A stretch of 64,000 bases of DNA from an uncultured Pseudomonas sp. (lineage in GTDB: Bacteria; Pseudomonadota; Gammaproteobacteria; Pseudomonadales; Pseudomonadaceae): assembly GCF_943846705.1 (NCBI RefSeq), contig NZ_OX044366.1, positions 3,410,001-3,474,000 of the forward strand, read 5' to 3'. Position numbers and translations under genes: made by a program. Under the pieces are notes generated by a model, which was not told the origin of the DNA, did not search any database, and worked only from the letters and a program-made list of their open reading frames with translations. Of the stretch, positions 51,821-61,222 are shown piece after piece (within the stretch, counting starts at the first letter, position 1; each line of letters begins with the position of its first letter).

Positions 51821-53851
51821 ATGTCATACGCCCCCATCGCCCGCGCCGATAACGCCGCTGACCCTTATTGCTGGCTGGAAAACCGCGACAGCGTGGAGGT
51901 GCTCGATCATCTCAAGGCGGAAAACGCCTACTTGGAACAGCAACTCAGCGAACAATTAGCGCTGCGTGAAAGCCTGTTTGAGGAGATCAAGGGGCGTATC
52001 CGCGAAACCGATCTGAGCCTGCCCTCACCTTGGGGGCCGTACCTGTATTACCAGCGCACTGTCGCTGGCGACGAATACCCACGGCATTACCGCTGCCGCA
52101 AACCGGCCGATGGCTCGCTGCGTGTCGATGAAAACAGCGAGCAGTTGCTACTCGACCCCAATGCCCTGGCCGATGGCGGCTTTATCTCGCTGGGCGCGTT
52201 TAGCATCAGCCCTGATCATCAGCGCCTGGCCTACAGCCTGGACACCAGCGGTGAGGAAACCTACCAGTTGTTCGTCAAGGAACTGGCCGACGACAGCCTG
52301 ATTGAGCTGCCGTTCGCTGACTGCGACGGCAGCATGACCTGGGCCAATGACAGCCAGACCTTGTTCTTCGGCGAACTGGACGACACCCACCGCCCGCACA
52401 AACTCTATCGCCACACACTGGGTACTGACGCGGCCGAGCTGGTGTTCAATGAACCTGACGGACGCTTTTTCCTCAGCTGTTACCGCAGCAGCTCCGAGCG
52501 CCAGCTGATTCTGCAACTGGGCAGCAAAACCACCAGCGAAGCCTGGGTGCTGGACGCCGCCACACCACAAGGCAACTTCAGCTGCGTGGCCCCGCGCCAA
52601 GAAGGCCATGAATATGACATCGACCACGGCATGCTGGAGGATCAATGGTGCTGGCTGATTCGCAGCAATCAACACGGCATCAATTTCGCCCTGTTCAGTG
52701 CCGACGACTCAACGCCGAGCCGTGCGCACTGGCAACTGCGCCGCGCACATGATCCGCAGGTGATGCTCGAAGGCTTTAGCCTCAATCAACAGGCACTGGC
52801 ACTCAGCCTGCGCGAGAACGGCCTGCCGATCATCGAGGTGCACGCGCAAGGGCAAACCGCCTACCGCGTGCAGTTGCCCGATGCGGCTTACAGCCTGTAT
52901 GTGCAGGACAGCCTGGAATTCGACAGCCCGGTGATTCGCCTGCGCTATGAAGCGCTCAACCGCCCCGCGCAAGTGCGTCAGTTGGAGCTGACCACTGGTG
53001 AGCAGATCGTGCTCAAGGAAACCCCGGTGCTCGGGCCGTTCGATGCCGACAGTTACGTCAGCCAACGCCTGTGGGCCACAGCAGCAGACGGCACGCAGGT
53101 GCCGATCAGTCTGGTGGCCAAGCGCGAGGTACTCGGCACCCATGCACCGCTGTATTTGTATGGCTACGGTGCTTACGGCGAAAGCCTCGACCCCTGGTTC
53201 TCCCACGCGCGCCTGTCACTGCTTGAGCGCGGCTTTGTGTTTGCCATCGCCCATGTGCGCGGCGGCGGCGAGCTTGGGGAAGCCTGGTACCGCGCGGGTA
53301 AACTGCAACACAAACATAACTCGTTCAGCGACTTTATTGCCTGCGCCGAACACCTGATCAGCAGCGGTTACACCCAGGCCGAGCGGCTGGTGATCAGCGG
53401 CGGCAGCGCGGGTGGGCTATTAATCGGTAATGTGCTCAACCAACGCCCAGAGTTGTTCGCAGCAGCCATCGCCGAGGTGCCGTTTGTCGATGTGCTCAAC
53501 ACCATGCAGAACCCCGACCTGCCGCTGACCGTCACCGAATATGACGAATGGGGCGACCCGAGCGAGCCCGAGGTATTCGAGCGCATCCAAGCCTACGCGC
53601 CCTATGAGAACGTGCAGGCCCAAGCCTATCCGGCGATCCTCGCCGTAGCCGGCTACAACGACAGCCGCGTGCAGTACTGGGAAGCGGCCAAATGGGTGGC
53701 CAAGCTGCGCGCGCACAAGACCGACAACAACCTGCTGCTCTTGAAAACCGACCTGGATGCCGGCCATGGCGGCATGAGTGGACGCTACCAGGCCTTCAAG
53801 GATGTCGCGCTGGAGTACGCCTTTATCCTCAAGGTGCTCAAACGCTGCTGA
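51821..53851 (+). CDS. ptrB: Oligopeptidase B (protease II)
   Basis: A 676-residue serine peptidase of the prolyl oligopeptidase family (S9A) that cleaves short peptides after Lys or Arg in the cytoplasm. The N-terminal beta-propeller covers about residues 70-400, and the C-terminal alpha/beta-hydrolase domain has Ser529 in GGSAGG, Asp614 in YNDSRV and His649 in DAGHGG, a complete catalytic triad. Length and the PYCWLENRDSVEVLDHL start match protease II. ATG 51821 has CAGGAG 8 bases upstream. It stands alone on its strand before the cyclic-nucleotide-binding protein. Confidence 0.95.
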   Translation: MSYAPIARADNAADPYCWLENRDSVEVLDHLKAENAYLEQQLSEQLALRESLFEEIKGRIRETDLSLPSPWGPYLYYQRTVAGDEYPRHYRCRKPADGSLRVDENSEQLLLDPNALADGGFISLGAFSISPDHQRLAYSLDTSGEETYQLFVKELADDSLIELPFADCDGSMTWANDSQTLFFGELDDTHRPHKLYRHTLGTDAAELVFNEPDGRFFLSCYRSSSERQLILQLGSKTTSEAWVLDAATPQGNFSCVAPRQEGHEYDIDHGMLEDQWCWLIRSNQHGINFALFSADDSTPSRAHWQLRRAHDPQVMLEGFSLNQQALALSLRENGLPIIEVHAQGQTAYRVQLPDAAYSLYVQDSLEFDSPVIRLRYEALNRPAQVRQLELTTGEQIVLKETPVLGPFDADSYVSQRLWATAADGTQVPISLVAKREVLGTHAPLYLYGYGAYGESLDPWFSHARLSLLERGFVFAIAHVRGGGELGEAWYRAGKLQHKHNSFSDFIACAEHLISSGYTQAERLVISGGSAGGLLIGNVLNQRPELFAAAIAEVPFVDVLNTMQNPDLPLTVTEYDEWGDPSEPEVFERIQAYAPYENVQAQAYPAILAVAGYNDSRVQYWEAAKWVAKLRAHKTDNNLLLLKTDLDAGHGGMSGRYQAFKDVALEYAFILKVLKRC

Positions 53852-53955
53852 AACTAACGTGGTGATGACCACCCGACTTCTGGCGAGCGGCAGTTGGCAA
53901 ACCCGCTCGTGGCAGATACCGTCATGCCCTTCCCTTTATCGCGCAGCCCAAGCCC

Positions 53956-54429
53956 ATGCCAGAAAAGTCGTATCTGATTGATGAAATTCGCGACATGCTC
54001 CTCGACTGCGGCCTGTTCAACAGCCTGCATGCTACTGAGGTGCTGAGCGCGGCTGGCTACTTCAGCATCAGTCAGTTTGAGCCCGATGCCGTTATCTGCA
54101 TGGAAGGTGATCCCGGCACGTTTATGTGCATTATTCACTTCGGTGCGGTCTCGATCCGCAAAACCAATTCCAGCGGCCACCCCCTCGAGATCGCCAAACT
54201 TCGCAAGGGCCGCGCCTTCGGTGAGATGGCGGTATTGGATGGCGAACGTCGTTCGGCCAGTTGCGTTGCTATCAGCGACTGCATCCTGCTGGTTCTCAGC
54301 AAGGAGTCGCTGGATAAAATGCTGGTGGAGGCTCCAAAGTCGGCAGCCAAGGTGATACGTGCGATTGCCGTGGCCATGTCCAAGCGCCTGCGCATGGTTG
54401 ATGGGCAACTGGTCGAGCAGCAGCTCTGA
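53956..54429 (+). CDS. Stand-alone cyclic nucleotide-binding domain protein
   Basis: A 157-residue protein consisting of one CRP-type cyclic-nucleotide-binding domain (about residues 15-145) and no helix-turn-helix. The phosphate-binding cassette is visible as GRAFGEMAVLDGERRSASC near residues 87-105, including the FGE and the RSA residues that contact the cyclic phosphate. Such lone domains may act as sensors with a partner protein, but no partner is apparent here. The start ATG 53956 has no strong ribosome site (CAAGCCC upstream). Its stop abuts the stop of the next, opposite gene. Confidence 0.82.
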   Translation: MPEKSYLIDEIRDMLLDCGLFNSLHATEVLSAAGYFSISQFEPDAVICMEGDPGTFMCIIHFGAVSIRKTNSSGHPLEIAKLRKGRAFGEMAVLDGERRSASCVAISDCILLVLSKESLDKMLVEAPKSAAKVIRAIAVAMSKRLRMVDGQLVEQQL

Positions 54430-54762
54430 TCAATCGGCCCTGCGCCTGTCATCACCCAACCGCTGGCTATTACGTTGGCGTTGCTCCTCGAGCAAGGGCA
54501 AATCAGCATCAGGCAGGGCAAGATTGCCGTGCGACGAGTTGAGCCGTGAGCCTGTGTCAGCTGGGCCACGCCTGAGCAACGGCGGCACGTTTGGCGCACT
54601 GCTCGGCAGGTTGCGCAGTGTCGGTTGGGTAAAGGGCTGAGGCGTAGCCGTACCGGGTGATCCCAGCACAGGTTGCGCGGCTGGCGGTAACCGATAGTCT
54701 TCGGCGGTCGCAGCAGCAGACAGCGCTAGCAGTCTCGCAAGCAGCAACATGGACGTCTGCAT
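54430..54762 (-). CDS. Small secreted Pro/Arg-rich hypothetical protein
   Basis: A 110-residue ORF with a very good ribosome site (GGGAGGAG about 6 bases before ATG 54762) and an N-terminal signal-like segment (MLLLARLLALSAAATA/EDYRLPP). The mature part is rich in Pro, Arg, Leu and Ser (TATPQPFTQPTL, PPLLRRGPAD), predicted disordered, and probably periplasmic. I recognise no family. Its stop base directly adjoins the stop of the convergent gene (54429/54430), which argues that both ends are real. Confidence 0.55.
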   Translation of the reverse strand: MQTSMLLLARLLALSAAATAEDYRLPPAAQPVLGSPGTATPQPFTQPTLRNLPSSAPNVPPLLRRGPADTGSRLNSSHGNLALPDADLPLLEEQRQRNSQRLGDDRRRAD

Positions 54763-54894
54763 AAAACTCCTCCCGTTTGTCCTGACCCGCTTATTAGGCT
54801 AACCGGCTAGCGATTAAGTGCCCGTCCTAGTGTTCTCCCCGACCACTGGCCGGATTACACTGTGACACCCAGCCTAGCCAGCCCGAGACCAGAC

Positions 54895-55263
54895 ATGAGC
54901 ACGGAAAAATCCGCCACCGCCAAGCTTGACCGCATCCTTGCAGATGCTCAGCGCTCGCGTGAAGAAGGCTACCGCGACAAAGCGTTAAAAATGTACCCGC
55001 ACGTATGCGGGCGCTGCGCCCGCGAGTTTGCCGGCAAGCGCCTCAGCGAGCTGACAGTGCATCACCGCGACCACAACCATGACAACAATCCGCAGGACGG
55101 CTCCAACTGGGAGCTGCTGTGCCTGTTCTGCCATGACAATGAACATTCGCGCTACACCGATCAGCAGTACTTTAGCGAAGGCTCGACCGCCAGCCAGCAA
55201 GGCCCCAAGTCGACCCATAAAGCCTTTGCCGACCTTGCGGCGTTGCTTAAAAGCAAAGAGTAA
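54895..55263 (+). CDS. yajD: HNH nuclease family protein YajD
   Basis: A 122-residue HNH-type endonuclease-like protein. The zinc finger pair CGRC near residue 37 and CLFC near residue 80 flank the HNH core HHRDHNHDN (catalytic His) through ELLCLFCHDNEHS. The order, spacing and small size match the E. coli YajD family, whose physiological substrate is unknown. I start at ATG 54895 (MSTEKS), since the open frame upstream lacks coding character and the family begins there. It precedes the RNA methyltransferase on the same strand. Confidence 0.85.
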   Translation: MSTEKSATAKLDRILADAQRSREEGYRDKALKMYPHVCGRCAREFAGKRLSELTVHHRDHNHDNNPQDGSNWELLCLFCHDNEHSRYTDQQYFSEGSTASQQGPKSTHKAFADLAALLKSKE

Positions 55264-55282
55264 GTCGCCCGGTTTAACCCCG

Positions 55283-55288
55283 TATAAT
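55283..55288 (+). promoter_or_regulatory. Candidate -10 box (TATAAT)
   Basis: A perfect TATAAT lies 29-34 bases before the GTG of the RNA methyltransferase. No clear -35 is seen 17 bases upstream. The alternative ATG at 55287 lies inside this box, which argues against it being the translation start. Confidence 0.35.
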
Positions 55289-55316
55289 GCCGGCTTTTAC
55301 CCGTAAGGCCGGCCAC

Positions 55317-55787
55317 GTGGCAAACAAACGATACAGCTGCATTGGGTTATTCAACCCCAAATCCCCAGAGAACGTCGGCGCGGTGATGCGTGCAGCGGGC
55401 TGCTACAGCGCCGCCTCGGTGTTCTATAGCGGCAAGCGCTATGCGCGTGCCCGCGACTTCGTCACCGACACCCAGCGCATATATATGGATATTCCGTTAA
55501 TCGGCGTGGAAGACCTGCAAAAGATCATCCCGCTGGGCTGTACGCCGGTGGCCGTGGAGCTGGTCGAAGGCGCGCGGCCGTTGCCGCAATACACCCACCC
55601 CGACCGCGCCATCTATATCTTCGGCCCCGAAGACGGCTCGCTGAGCAAGGAAGTGCTCGACTGGTGCGAGGACGTGATCTACATCCCCACCCAGGGCTGC
55701 ATGAACCTGGCCGCCACCGTTAATGTGGTGCTCTACGACCGCATGGCCAAGGGCAACAACACCAAGTCTGGGCTCAAGTTCAAGTAA
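55317..55787 (+). CDS. RNA methyltransferase, SpoU/TrmH family
   Basis: A 156-residue SPOUT-class SAM-dependent 2'-O-ribose methyltransferase domain without an added RNA-binding domain. The conserved motifs are PKSPENVGAVMRAAGCY (motif 1, Asn and Arg) near residue 13, IFGPEDGSL (motif 2) near residue 100 and PTQGCMNLAATVNVVLYD (motif 3, the knot) near residue 125. The start is GTG 55317, chosen because the family begins MANKRYSCIG and the upstream ATG overlaps a -10 box. The target RNA is unknown; TrmL-like tRNA wobble modification is one possibility. Confidence 0.86.
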   Translation: MANKRYSCIGLFNPKSPENVGAVMRAAGCYSAASVFYSGKRYARARDFVTDTQRIYMDIPLIGVEDLQKIIPLGCTPVAVELVEGARPLPQYTHPDRAIYIFGPEDGSLSKEVLDWCEDVIYIPTQGCMNLAATVNVVLYDRMAKGNNTKSGLKFK

Positions 55788-55802
55788 GCGTGAGCTGCTG
55801 CG

Positions 55803-57029
55803 CTAGCGCAGCAGCTTGCTGTCCAGAACCTCAGACGCGCCACCGATGACGTTTTCGCTGATCTCGATAAAATCTTGGGTGCTGGCCTTGTCCAGGCGCA
55901 TCAGGCCGCGAGTTACGTCATCCAGCGAGCGCGGTTGCGTGCTGCCTTTGGTGGCCTGACGAATCTCCCGGTCCAGCTCTTGCAGCAAGAGCACGGCGCG
56001 GGCGGTCACCGGGCCGCTGGAGTTGTCCGTGCGCAGGCTTTTGACCGGCTTGCTCCAGCGGATCAACTGCTCACGGATCTTCTGATAACGCTCCTCGCTC
56101 AGGCCGCCGGCACGACGCATCAGCTCGATGGCGTAATACTCGGCCAGGCCTTCGGTGATCCAGTCACTGCGATCACGGGCGCGGATGCGGCTGAATACAT
56201 GCACCAACTCATGCACCAGGGAGCTGGTACCGTTCTCGCTGACCAGTGGCCGATCACTGTGCATGTAATAGGAGTTAGTCGCCGACAGGCCGCCGCGCCA
56301 CATCGGATCACCGGCGCCGACAATCAGCAGCTTGGCGGGGTCACGCGGAAATACTTCCTGAGCATGCGGCCAGATGAAGGTCAGCAGGGTCATTACGTCC
56401 ATACGGCGCATGCCTTCGCCAACCGGTGCCGAGATGCTGATATCGGTCTCGCCTAATTTGCCGCGACGGGTACCGATCTTGCCGGCAACAATCCAACCGG
56501 TCGGCCGATCAAACTTACGCTGTAGATTATCGACACGGAATTTGTTCTTACCGATACGCGGCCAGCCGGTTTCGACACTTTTCCAGCCCTTGGGCAGGTC
56601 GAACTGCAAACGTGAGACCAGCTCGGTTTTATCTTCCTGACGCAGGGTTACCGCCGGCACCAGATCATCCCCCCGCAGCAGCGCCCAGTCTTTCGTCATC
56701 CGCGCATCGAAGCGGCCGGGGCTGCGTTCGTGGTTGATGCGTACGCGGTAAGTCAGGGTCGATGTACCTTTAGCCGGCAGCCAGGTGCCGAGTTCGGGCT
56801 TGTCCTGAGTCCACTGACCATCGGCCTTGAAGTCACTGTAAACGCCCTGCTCACCCAGATTGAACGCCAGGCTAAGCACCGGCGCGCCGTCCGCTAAGGT
56901 GAGGCTGACTTCGGCTTGCTCGGTCTCAGGCAGGAAGCGTACGCGGTAGTCGAGGTCTACCTTCTTCGCCCACAACGGCGTGCTCAAACTCAGTAAAACC
57001 GCAGACAACAACAGACGGCGAATCAACAT
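55803..57029 (-). CDS. Exported HExxH metallopeptidase-like protein
   Basis: A 408-residue protein with a signal peptide (about residues 1-20, STPLWA/KKVD) and a mostly beta N-terminal part. HELVHVFSR near residues 270-278 gives an HExxH zinc site, followed by TEGLAEYYAIEL, whose Glu could be the third ligand, 17-20 residues on. This is gluzincin-like and resembles the M1/M61 families, but it is smaller and lacks a clear PDZ domain. ATG 57029 is selected because GGAGCC is upstream and the signal peptide starts there. It forms the last gene of the leftward rnd-ycgL cluster. The substrate is unknown. Confidence 0.78.
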   Translation of the reverse strand: MLIRRLLLSAVLLSLSTPLWAKKVDLDYRVRFLPETEQAEVSLTLADGAPVLSLAFNLGEQGVYSDFKADGQWTQDKPELGTWLPAKGTSTLTYRVRINHERSPGRFDARMTKDWALLRGDDLVPAVTLRQEDKTELVSRLQFDLPKGWKSVETGWPRIGKNKFRVDNLQRKFDRPTGWIVAGKIGTRRGKLGETDISISAPVGEGMRRMDVMTLLTFIWPHAQEVFPRDPAKLLIVGAGDPMWRGGLSATNSYYMHSDRPLVSENGTSSLVHELVHVFSRIRARDRSDWITEGLAEYYAIELMRRAGGLSEERYQKIREQLIRWSKPVKSLRTDNSSGPVTARAVLLLQELDREIRQATKGSTQPRSLDDVTRGLMRLDKASTQDFIEISENVIGGASEVLDSKLLR

Positions 57030-57093
57030 GGCAAGGCTCCACAAGGCTGTGTATTGGCGTAGGTGAGTTTAGGCCGCGTTACTGGCGTGCGGT

Positions 57094-57543
57094 TCAGCCG
57101 GAGCGGAAGATCATATGGTCTTCCCAATCATCTTCGGCCACGCTGTTTTCGCTGAGCATGCGCCCGGCCTGGGAGATTTTTTGTTTGTGCACCTGTTCGG
57201 TGTCACCACACACCAGGTGATGCCAGAGCAGCAAGTCCTTGCCCTCACTGACCAGGCGATAGGCGCACGTAGGCGGCAGCCACTGGAACTGGTCAGCCTG
57301 AGCCGGGGTGAGCTGGATGCAGTCAGCGACAAATTTGCGCCGGTTGCTGTAGTCGGTGCAGCGGCAGGTATTCAGATCGAGCAATTTACAGGCGATGCGC
57401 GTGTAATAAACGCTGCCATCGTCTTCATCCTCAAGCTTTTGCAGGCAGCACAGGCCGCAGCCATCGCACAGCGATTCCCACTCATCCTGATCCAGCTGTT
57501 CGAGAGTTTTGCGTTTCCAGAAGGGTTCGACTTTGGCGGCCAT
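57094..57543 (-). CDS. ycgN: YcgN family cysteine cluster protein
   Basis: A 149-residue protein of the YcgN (UPF0260) family. Cys-rich motifs are [12 protein letters not shown] near residues 26-37, [14 protein letters not shown] near 53-66, FVADCIQLT near 73 and a Cys in PTCAYRL; together they probably bind zinc or an iron-sulfur cluster. No activity is established. The start ATG 57543 follows a weak site (CCTTCACGTACCCTCGCC on the coding strand). It lies in the rnd-ycgL-dehydrogenase neighbourhood, an arrangement seen in many Pseudomonas. Confidence 0.87.
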   Translation of the reverse strand: MAAKVEPFWKRKTLEQLDQDEWESLCDGCGLCCLQKLEDEDDGSVYYTRIACKLLDLNTCRCTDYSNRRKFVADCIQLTPAQADQFQWLPPTCAYRLVSEGKDLLLWHHLVCGDTEQVHKQKISQAGRMLSENSVAEDDWEDHMIFRSG

Positions 57544-57632
57544 GGCGAGGGTACGTGAAGGGCGAAAAGGCCGGCAGTCTAGCCGCTTGGTTAGCGGCGG
57601 CCAAGGGCGGCATGCTGAATGGCAGGCGGGGG

Positions 57633-58589
57633 TTAATAGCCGCGCGCGAAATCCACATGCCCGCGCAGTGCAGCACCAGCACGCCAACGCGTCAGGTTGT
57701 CGACAAACAGCTGCACCAGTAGGCGCGGATCAGTGGGCGCAGAGCTGTGCCCGGTGAGCAATAGGCGCGGTGCATCCCAGAGCGAATGCCCAGCGGGCAG
57801 CGGTTCCTCACGGCAGACATCAATCACCGCGCCGGCCAACTGGCCCTGCTGCAGCGCTGCGACCAAGTCGGCATCGACCACCGCAACGCCACGCCCGGCA
57901 TTGATAAACAGCGCGCTGGGTTTGCAGCAGGCGAATAACGCGCCGTCATAGATATCGCGGGTGGCCGGGGTGTCAGGCAGCAGGTTAATCACGTAATCGG
58001 CCTCGCCAACTAAGCGCGACAGGTCGTCGAGACCGGCCACCAGAGAAAACGGCGGCAGATGACGAGGACTGCTGGCGATGCCAAGCAACTCGATGCCGAA
58101 TGGCGCGAGAAACTGCGCCACGCTCAGGCCAATATCACCCGTGCCGACGATCAACGCCTTGCGCCCACTCAGGCTCTGCGGCTGGCGATTATCCCAACGC
58201 TGCTCGACCTGCGCCGCCAAGCGGGTCAACAACTGGCGCTCATGGGCCAGCACATGACAGAGCACATACTCGGCCATCACCTGGCCGAAGATGCCCACAG
58301 CGCGGGTCAGCGGGTACTTGCTTGGTAGACCAGCCGCGAGCAGCGGCGTGACGCCAGCCCAGGTCGACTGCAACCACTGCGGCTGCAGGCCTTGGCGCAG
58401 CAAGGGCACGAGCAGATCCGGGCGGCCCAGCCAGATGGCGTCGCGCGCAGCATAAGCAGCCAACTCGGACGGCTGATCACTGGCAAACAACTCAAGCCCA
58501 GGGGCCTGCTGACGCAGCAAGTCGGCATACCGCGCGTGCTCGACTTCAGCAATCAACACCCGCTGCGGGGCTTTTGCAGTCGCGTTCAT
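57633..58589 (-). CDS. D-2-hydroxyacid dehydrogenase
   Basis: A 318-residue NAD(P)-dependent D-isomer 2-hydroxyacid dehydrogenase, reducing a 2-oxo acid such as glyoxylate or hydroxypyruvate. The Rossmann motif is [14 protein letters not shown] near residue 150, and the catalytic residues are Arg in [10 protein letters not shown], Glu in CREEPL and His in LTGHSSAP. It resembles the GhrA/phosphoglycerate dehydrogenase-like group, but the substrate cannot be fixed. It starts 5 bp after the ycgL stop, so it is in one operon with rnd and ycgL. Confidence 0.86.
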   Translation of the reverse strand: MNATAKAPQRVLIAEVEHARYADLLRQQAPGLELFASDQPSELAAYAARDAIWLGRPDLLVPLLRQGLQPQWLQSTWAGVTPLLAAGLPSKYPLTRAVGIFGQVMAEYVLCHVLAHERQLLTRLAAQVEQRWDNRQPQSLSGRKALIVGTGDIGLSVAQFLAPFGIELLGIASSPRHLPPFSLVAGLDDLSRLVGEADYVINLLPDTPATRDIYDGALFACCKPSALFINAGRGVAVVDADLVAALQQGQLAGAVIDVCREEPLPAGHSLWDAPRLLLTGHSSAPTDPRLLVQLFVDNLTRWRAGAALRGHVDFARGY

Positions 58590-58594
58590 GGTAA

Positions 58595-58888
58595 CTACAC
58601 CGGGTCGTTACGACGCAGCAACTCATCCGGCAGGTGCTCGATGTACTCATCTTCCGGAGGCGGCATTTGCAGGTGATAGCCCTGCTCGTCGAGGTTGGCC
58701 AACACCTTGTGAATATCCTCGCGCGCCAGAACACGCTCAGGCGTCAGCACCATCTCGAAGGCCAGGGTCGGCGGGCCGAAGGCCAGCAGCAGGTTTTCCG
58801 GTACGCGCTTGAGCGCATCACTGCGCAGCACGTACAGGTACATCTCATTCTTGCGAGGGCTTTTATAGATCGAGCAAATACGTTTCAC
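58595..58888 (-). CDS. ycgL: YcgL domain protein
   Basis: A 97-residue cytoplasmic protein of the YcgL family, recognised by [19 protein letters not shown] at the N-terminus and [17 protein letters not shown] near the C-terminus. It has a small alpha/beta fold of unknown function. The start is GTG 58888, which overlaps the rnd stop in GTGA, a clear case of translational coupling. The position between rnd and a 2-hydroxyacid dehydrogenase is conserved in Pseudomonas. Confidence 0.93.
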   Translation of the reverse strand: MKRICSIYKSPRKNEMYLYVLRSDALKRVPENLLLAFGPPTLAFEMVLTPERVLAREDIHKVLANLDEQGYHLQMPPPEDEYIEHLPDELLRRNDPV

Positions 58889-60018
58889 GCGGACTCTCCG
58901 GTTGCAGCCAGGCAATCAAGCAAGGCCTGGCCCATCAGTTCACGCCGCCAGCCGCGTAGCGACTCCGGCAGCTGGTAAGGGCCCTTGGGGTAGCCGGTTT
59001 TCAACAGCGCTTCGAGGGTTTTCTTGCGCAGCATCAGCTCTGGGGCAATGTTCAGCCGCTCGCCTTCTCGTTGACCGATGGCGCGCAGCTTCTTCAGTAA
59101 CGACGAAGCCTCCAGCGGCAATGGCTCGGGCAACGCCTGCGGCCAGTCGGCTGCAGGCGTTGCGGCGGCCTGCTTGATTAATTGCAGGATAAATTCGCCG
59201 TCTTGACGTACGGTTTTCGGGTGCATGTCCTCGATCCGCGCCAGGGCCACCAGGTTATCCGGCTGGGTGCGGGCCAAGGGCCACAACGAATGCTCACGAA
59301 TAATGCGGTTGCGCGGCTGATTGCGTTTGCGCGCCTGGTCTTCGCGCCAGGTGCACAGCGCTTGCAACACGGCTAACTGTTGGCGCGAGAGCTTCCAGGC
59401 CAGCTTGGCGTCGCGGTAGGCCTGCTCGGGATCGACTTCACGGGTGAGGTTGGCGACCAATTCGGCGCCGTCTTCCAGCACCCAGGCATATTTCTCGGCA
59501 GACAACTGGTCCTTGAGTCGGGCATACACCTCGGCCAGGTGCAGCACATCTTCGGCGGCATAGCTCACTTGGTTGGCCGATAACGGCCGCTGCAGCCAGT
59601 CAGAGCGGGTCTCGCCCTTGGGCAGATCGATATTCAGCACGGCCTGTACTAGGCGTGAATAGCCCATGGAAAAACCGAGATTGAGGTAGCCGGCCGCCAA
59701 TTGGGTATCAAACAAAGGCGCGGGCAGACTGCCGGTCAGGCGCAGGAAGACTTCGAGGTCTTCGCTGCAGGCGTGCAACACCTTGACCACAGATTGGTCT
59801 TGCAGCAGTTCGGCAAAGGGCGTCCAGTCGCTGATCAGCAGTGGATCGATCAGGTAAGCCCGCTCGCCTTCGCTGACCTGTAGCAGGCCGGCAATCGGGT
59901 AAAAGGTGTCGACCCGCATAAACTCGGTATCGACGGCCACAAACGCCAGCGTACGCCAGGTTGCACAATGCTGCGCCAGGCTGGCGTCATCACCAATCCA
60001 CTGAATATCAATCGCCAC
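58885..60018 (-). CDS. rnd: Ribonuclease D
   Basis: A 377-residue 3'-5' exoribonuclease involved in tRNA 3'-end maturation. The DEDD motifs are visible: VDTEFMR near residue 30 (Asp, Glu), [10 protein letters not shown] near residue 82 (Asp) and YAAEDVLHL near residue 153 (Tyr, Asp), with metal-ion catalysis expected. HRDC-type helical domains follow from about residue 205 ([12 protein letters not shown]) to the C-terminus. The length equals the family. It leads a leftward group with ycgL, and the stop overlaps the ycgL start by 3 bases. Confidence 0.95.
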   Translation of the reverse strand: MAIDIQWIGDDASLAQHCATWRTLAFVAVDTEFMRVDTFYPIAGLLQVSEGERAYLIDPLLISDWTPFAELLQDQSVVKVLHACSEDLEVFLRLTGSLPAPLFDTQLAAGYLNLGFSMGYSRLVQAVLNIDLPKGETRSDWLQRPLSANQVSYAAEDVLHLAEVYARLKDQLSAEKYAWVLEDGAELVANLTREVDPEQAYRDAKLAWKLSRQQLAVLQALCTWREDQARKRNQPRNRIIREHSLWPLARTQPDNLVALARIEDMHPKTVRQDGEFILQLIKQAAATPAADWPQALPEPLPLEASSLLKKLRAIGQREGERLNIAPELMLRKKTLEALLKTGYPKGPYQLPESLRGWRRELMGQALLDCLAATGESA

Positions 60019-60158
60019 GCGGCTCTCCCATCAAGAATGCCGCGCAGTATATATCGCCACACCCCATAGCCGGGCATTCACGATGCGCGACAAAGCGCAT
60101 AAGCGCTATTCTGCCCAGCGCTGGCATATGACCACCTTCACTACAGGGAATAACAACA

Positions 60159-61220
60159 ATGAAGAAACTGCTTGGCCTGCTTGTGGCCCTGATCGCGGCA
60201 GTGGCGATCTACCTCGTCGTCACGCCCAGCCCAATTGACCCGCTCGCCTGGGAGGCGCCGAGCCCACCACCGATGACCGGTGTGCTAGAGCCGAACGACA
60301 CCCTGATGAAAGCCCAATTGCTCGGCCGCGGCCAGGTGCACGGCCCGGAAGACACCGCCGTGGACGCCCAGGGCCTGGTTTACAGTGGCCTGCATGACGG
60401 CACAATTGTGCGAATCAAAGCCGATGGCAGCCTGGAAACCTTCGCCAACACCCAAGGCCGGCCGCTGGGCATGGACTTTGACGCCGCCGGTAACCTGATC
60501 GTCGCCGACGCCTACAAAGGCTTGCTGAGTATCGATGCTCAGGGGCAGATCAAGGTACTGACCACTGAAGCCGAGGGCGTGCCTTTCAAGTTCACCGATG
60601 ACCTCGACATCGCCCGCGACGGCACCATCTACTTCAGCGATGCTTCCGCGCGCTTTGAACAACCGGATTACCTGCTCGACCTGCTTGAAGCCCGCCCCCA
60701 TGGCCGCCTGCTCAGCTATAACCCGGCCAGCGGCGAAACCAAGGTACTGCTCAAGGACCTGTACTTCGCCAACGGCGTGGCGCTGTCAGCCAACGAAGAC
60801 TTCGTCCTGGTCAATGAAACCTACCGCTATCGCATCACCCGCTTCTGGCTGACAGGCGATAAGGCCGGCAGCCACGACATCTTTATCGACAACCTGCCGG
60901 GCCTGCCGGATAACCTGCAGGGCGACCGCAACGGTACCTTCTGGGTGGCTTTGCCAACGCCGCGTAAAGCCAACGCCGACCTGCTGCACCGCTCACCCTG
61001 GGCCAAGGCGCAACTGGCCAAGCTGCCGCGAGCGTTCTGGCCCAAGGCCGTACCCTATGGCTTTGTTATCGCCTTGAGTGAGCAAGGCAAAATCACCCAG
61101 AGCCTGCACGATACCAGCGGCACGCACTTGCGCATGATCACCTCGGTCAAGCCGGTGGGTGACTACCTGTACTTTGGCAGCCTGGATAATGATCGGATCG
61201 GCAAGCTTAAAATTCGCTAA
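60159..61220 (+). CDS. SMP-30/gluconolactonase/LRE family protein
   Basis: A 353-residue six-bladed beta-propeller protein. The N-terminal ~20 residues (LLGLLVALIAAVAIYLVVT) form an uncleaved anchor or signal peptide. Repeating strand motifs include GPEDTAVDAQGLVYSG, RPLGMDFDAAGNLIVAD and NGVALSANEDFVLVNET, which resemble the strictosidine-synthase-like branch of this superfamily. Family enzymes hydrolyse lactones or esters with a bound metal, but the substrate is unknown. AGGGAATAACAACA precedes the start. It diverges from rnd and is followed by a palindromic repeat and a terminator. Confidence 0.82.
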   Translation: MKKLLGLLVALIAAVAIYLVVTPSPIDPLAWEAPSPPPMTGVLEPNDTLMKAQLLGRGQVHGPEDTAVDAQGLVYSGLHDGTIVRIKADGSLETFANTQGRPLGMDFDAAGNLIVADAYKGLLSIDAQGQIKVLTTEAEGVPFKFTDDLDIARDGTIYFSDASARFEQPDYLLDLLEARPHGRLLSYNPASGETKVLLKDLYFANGVALSANEDFVLVNETYRYRITRFWLTGDKAGSHDIFIDNLPGLPDNLQGDRNGTFWVALPTPRKANADLLHRSPWAKAQLAKLPRAFWPKAVPYGFVIALSEQGKITQSLHDTSGTHLRMITSVKPVGDYLYFGSLDNDRIGKLKIR

Positions 61221-61222
61221 AA

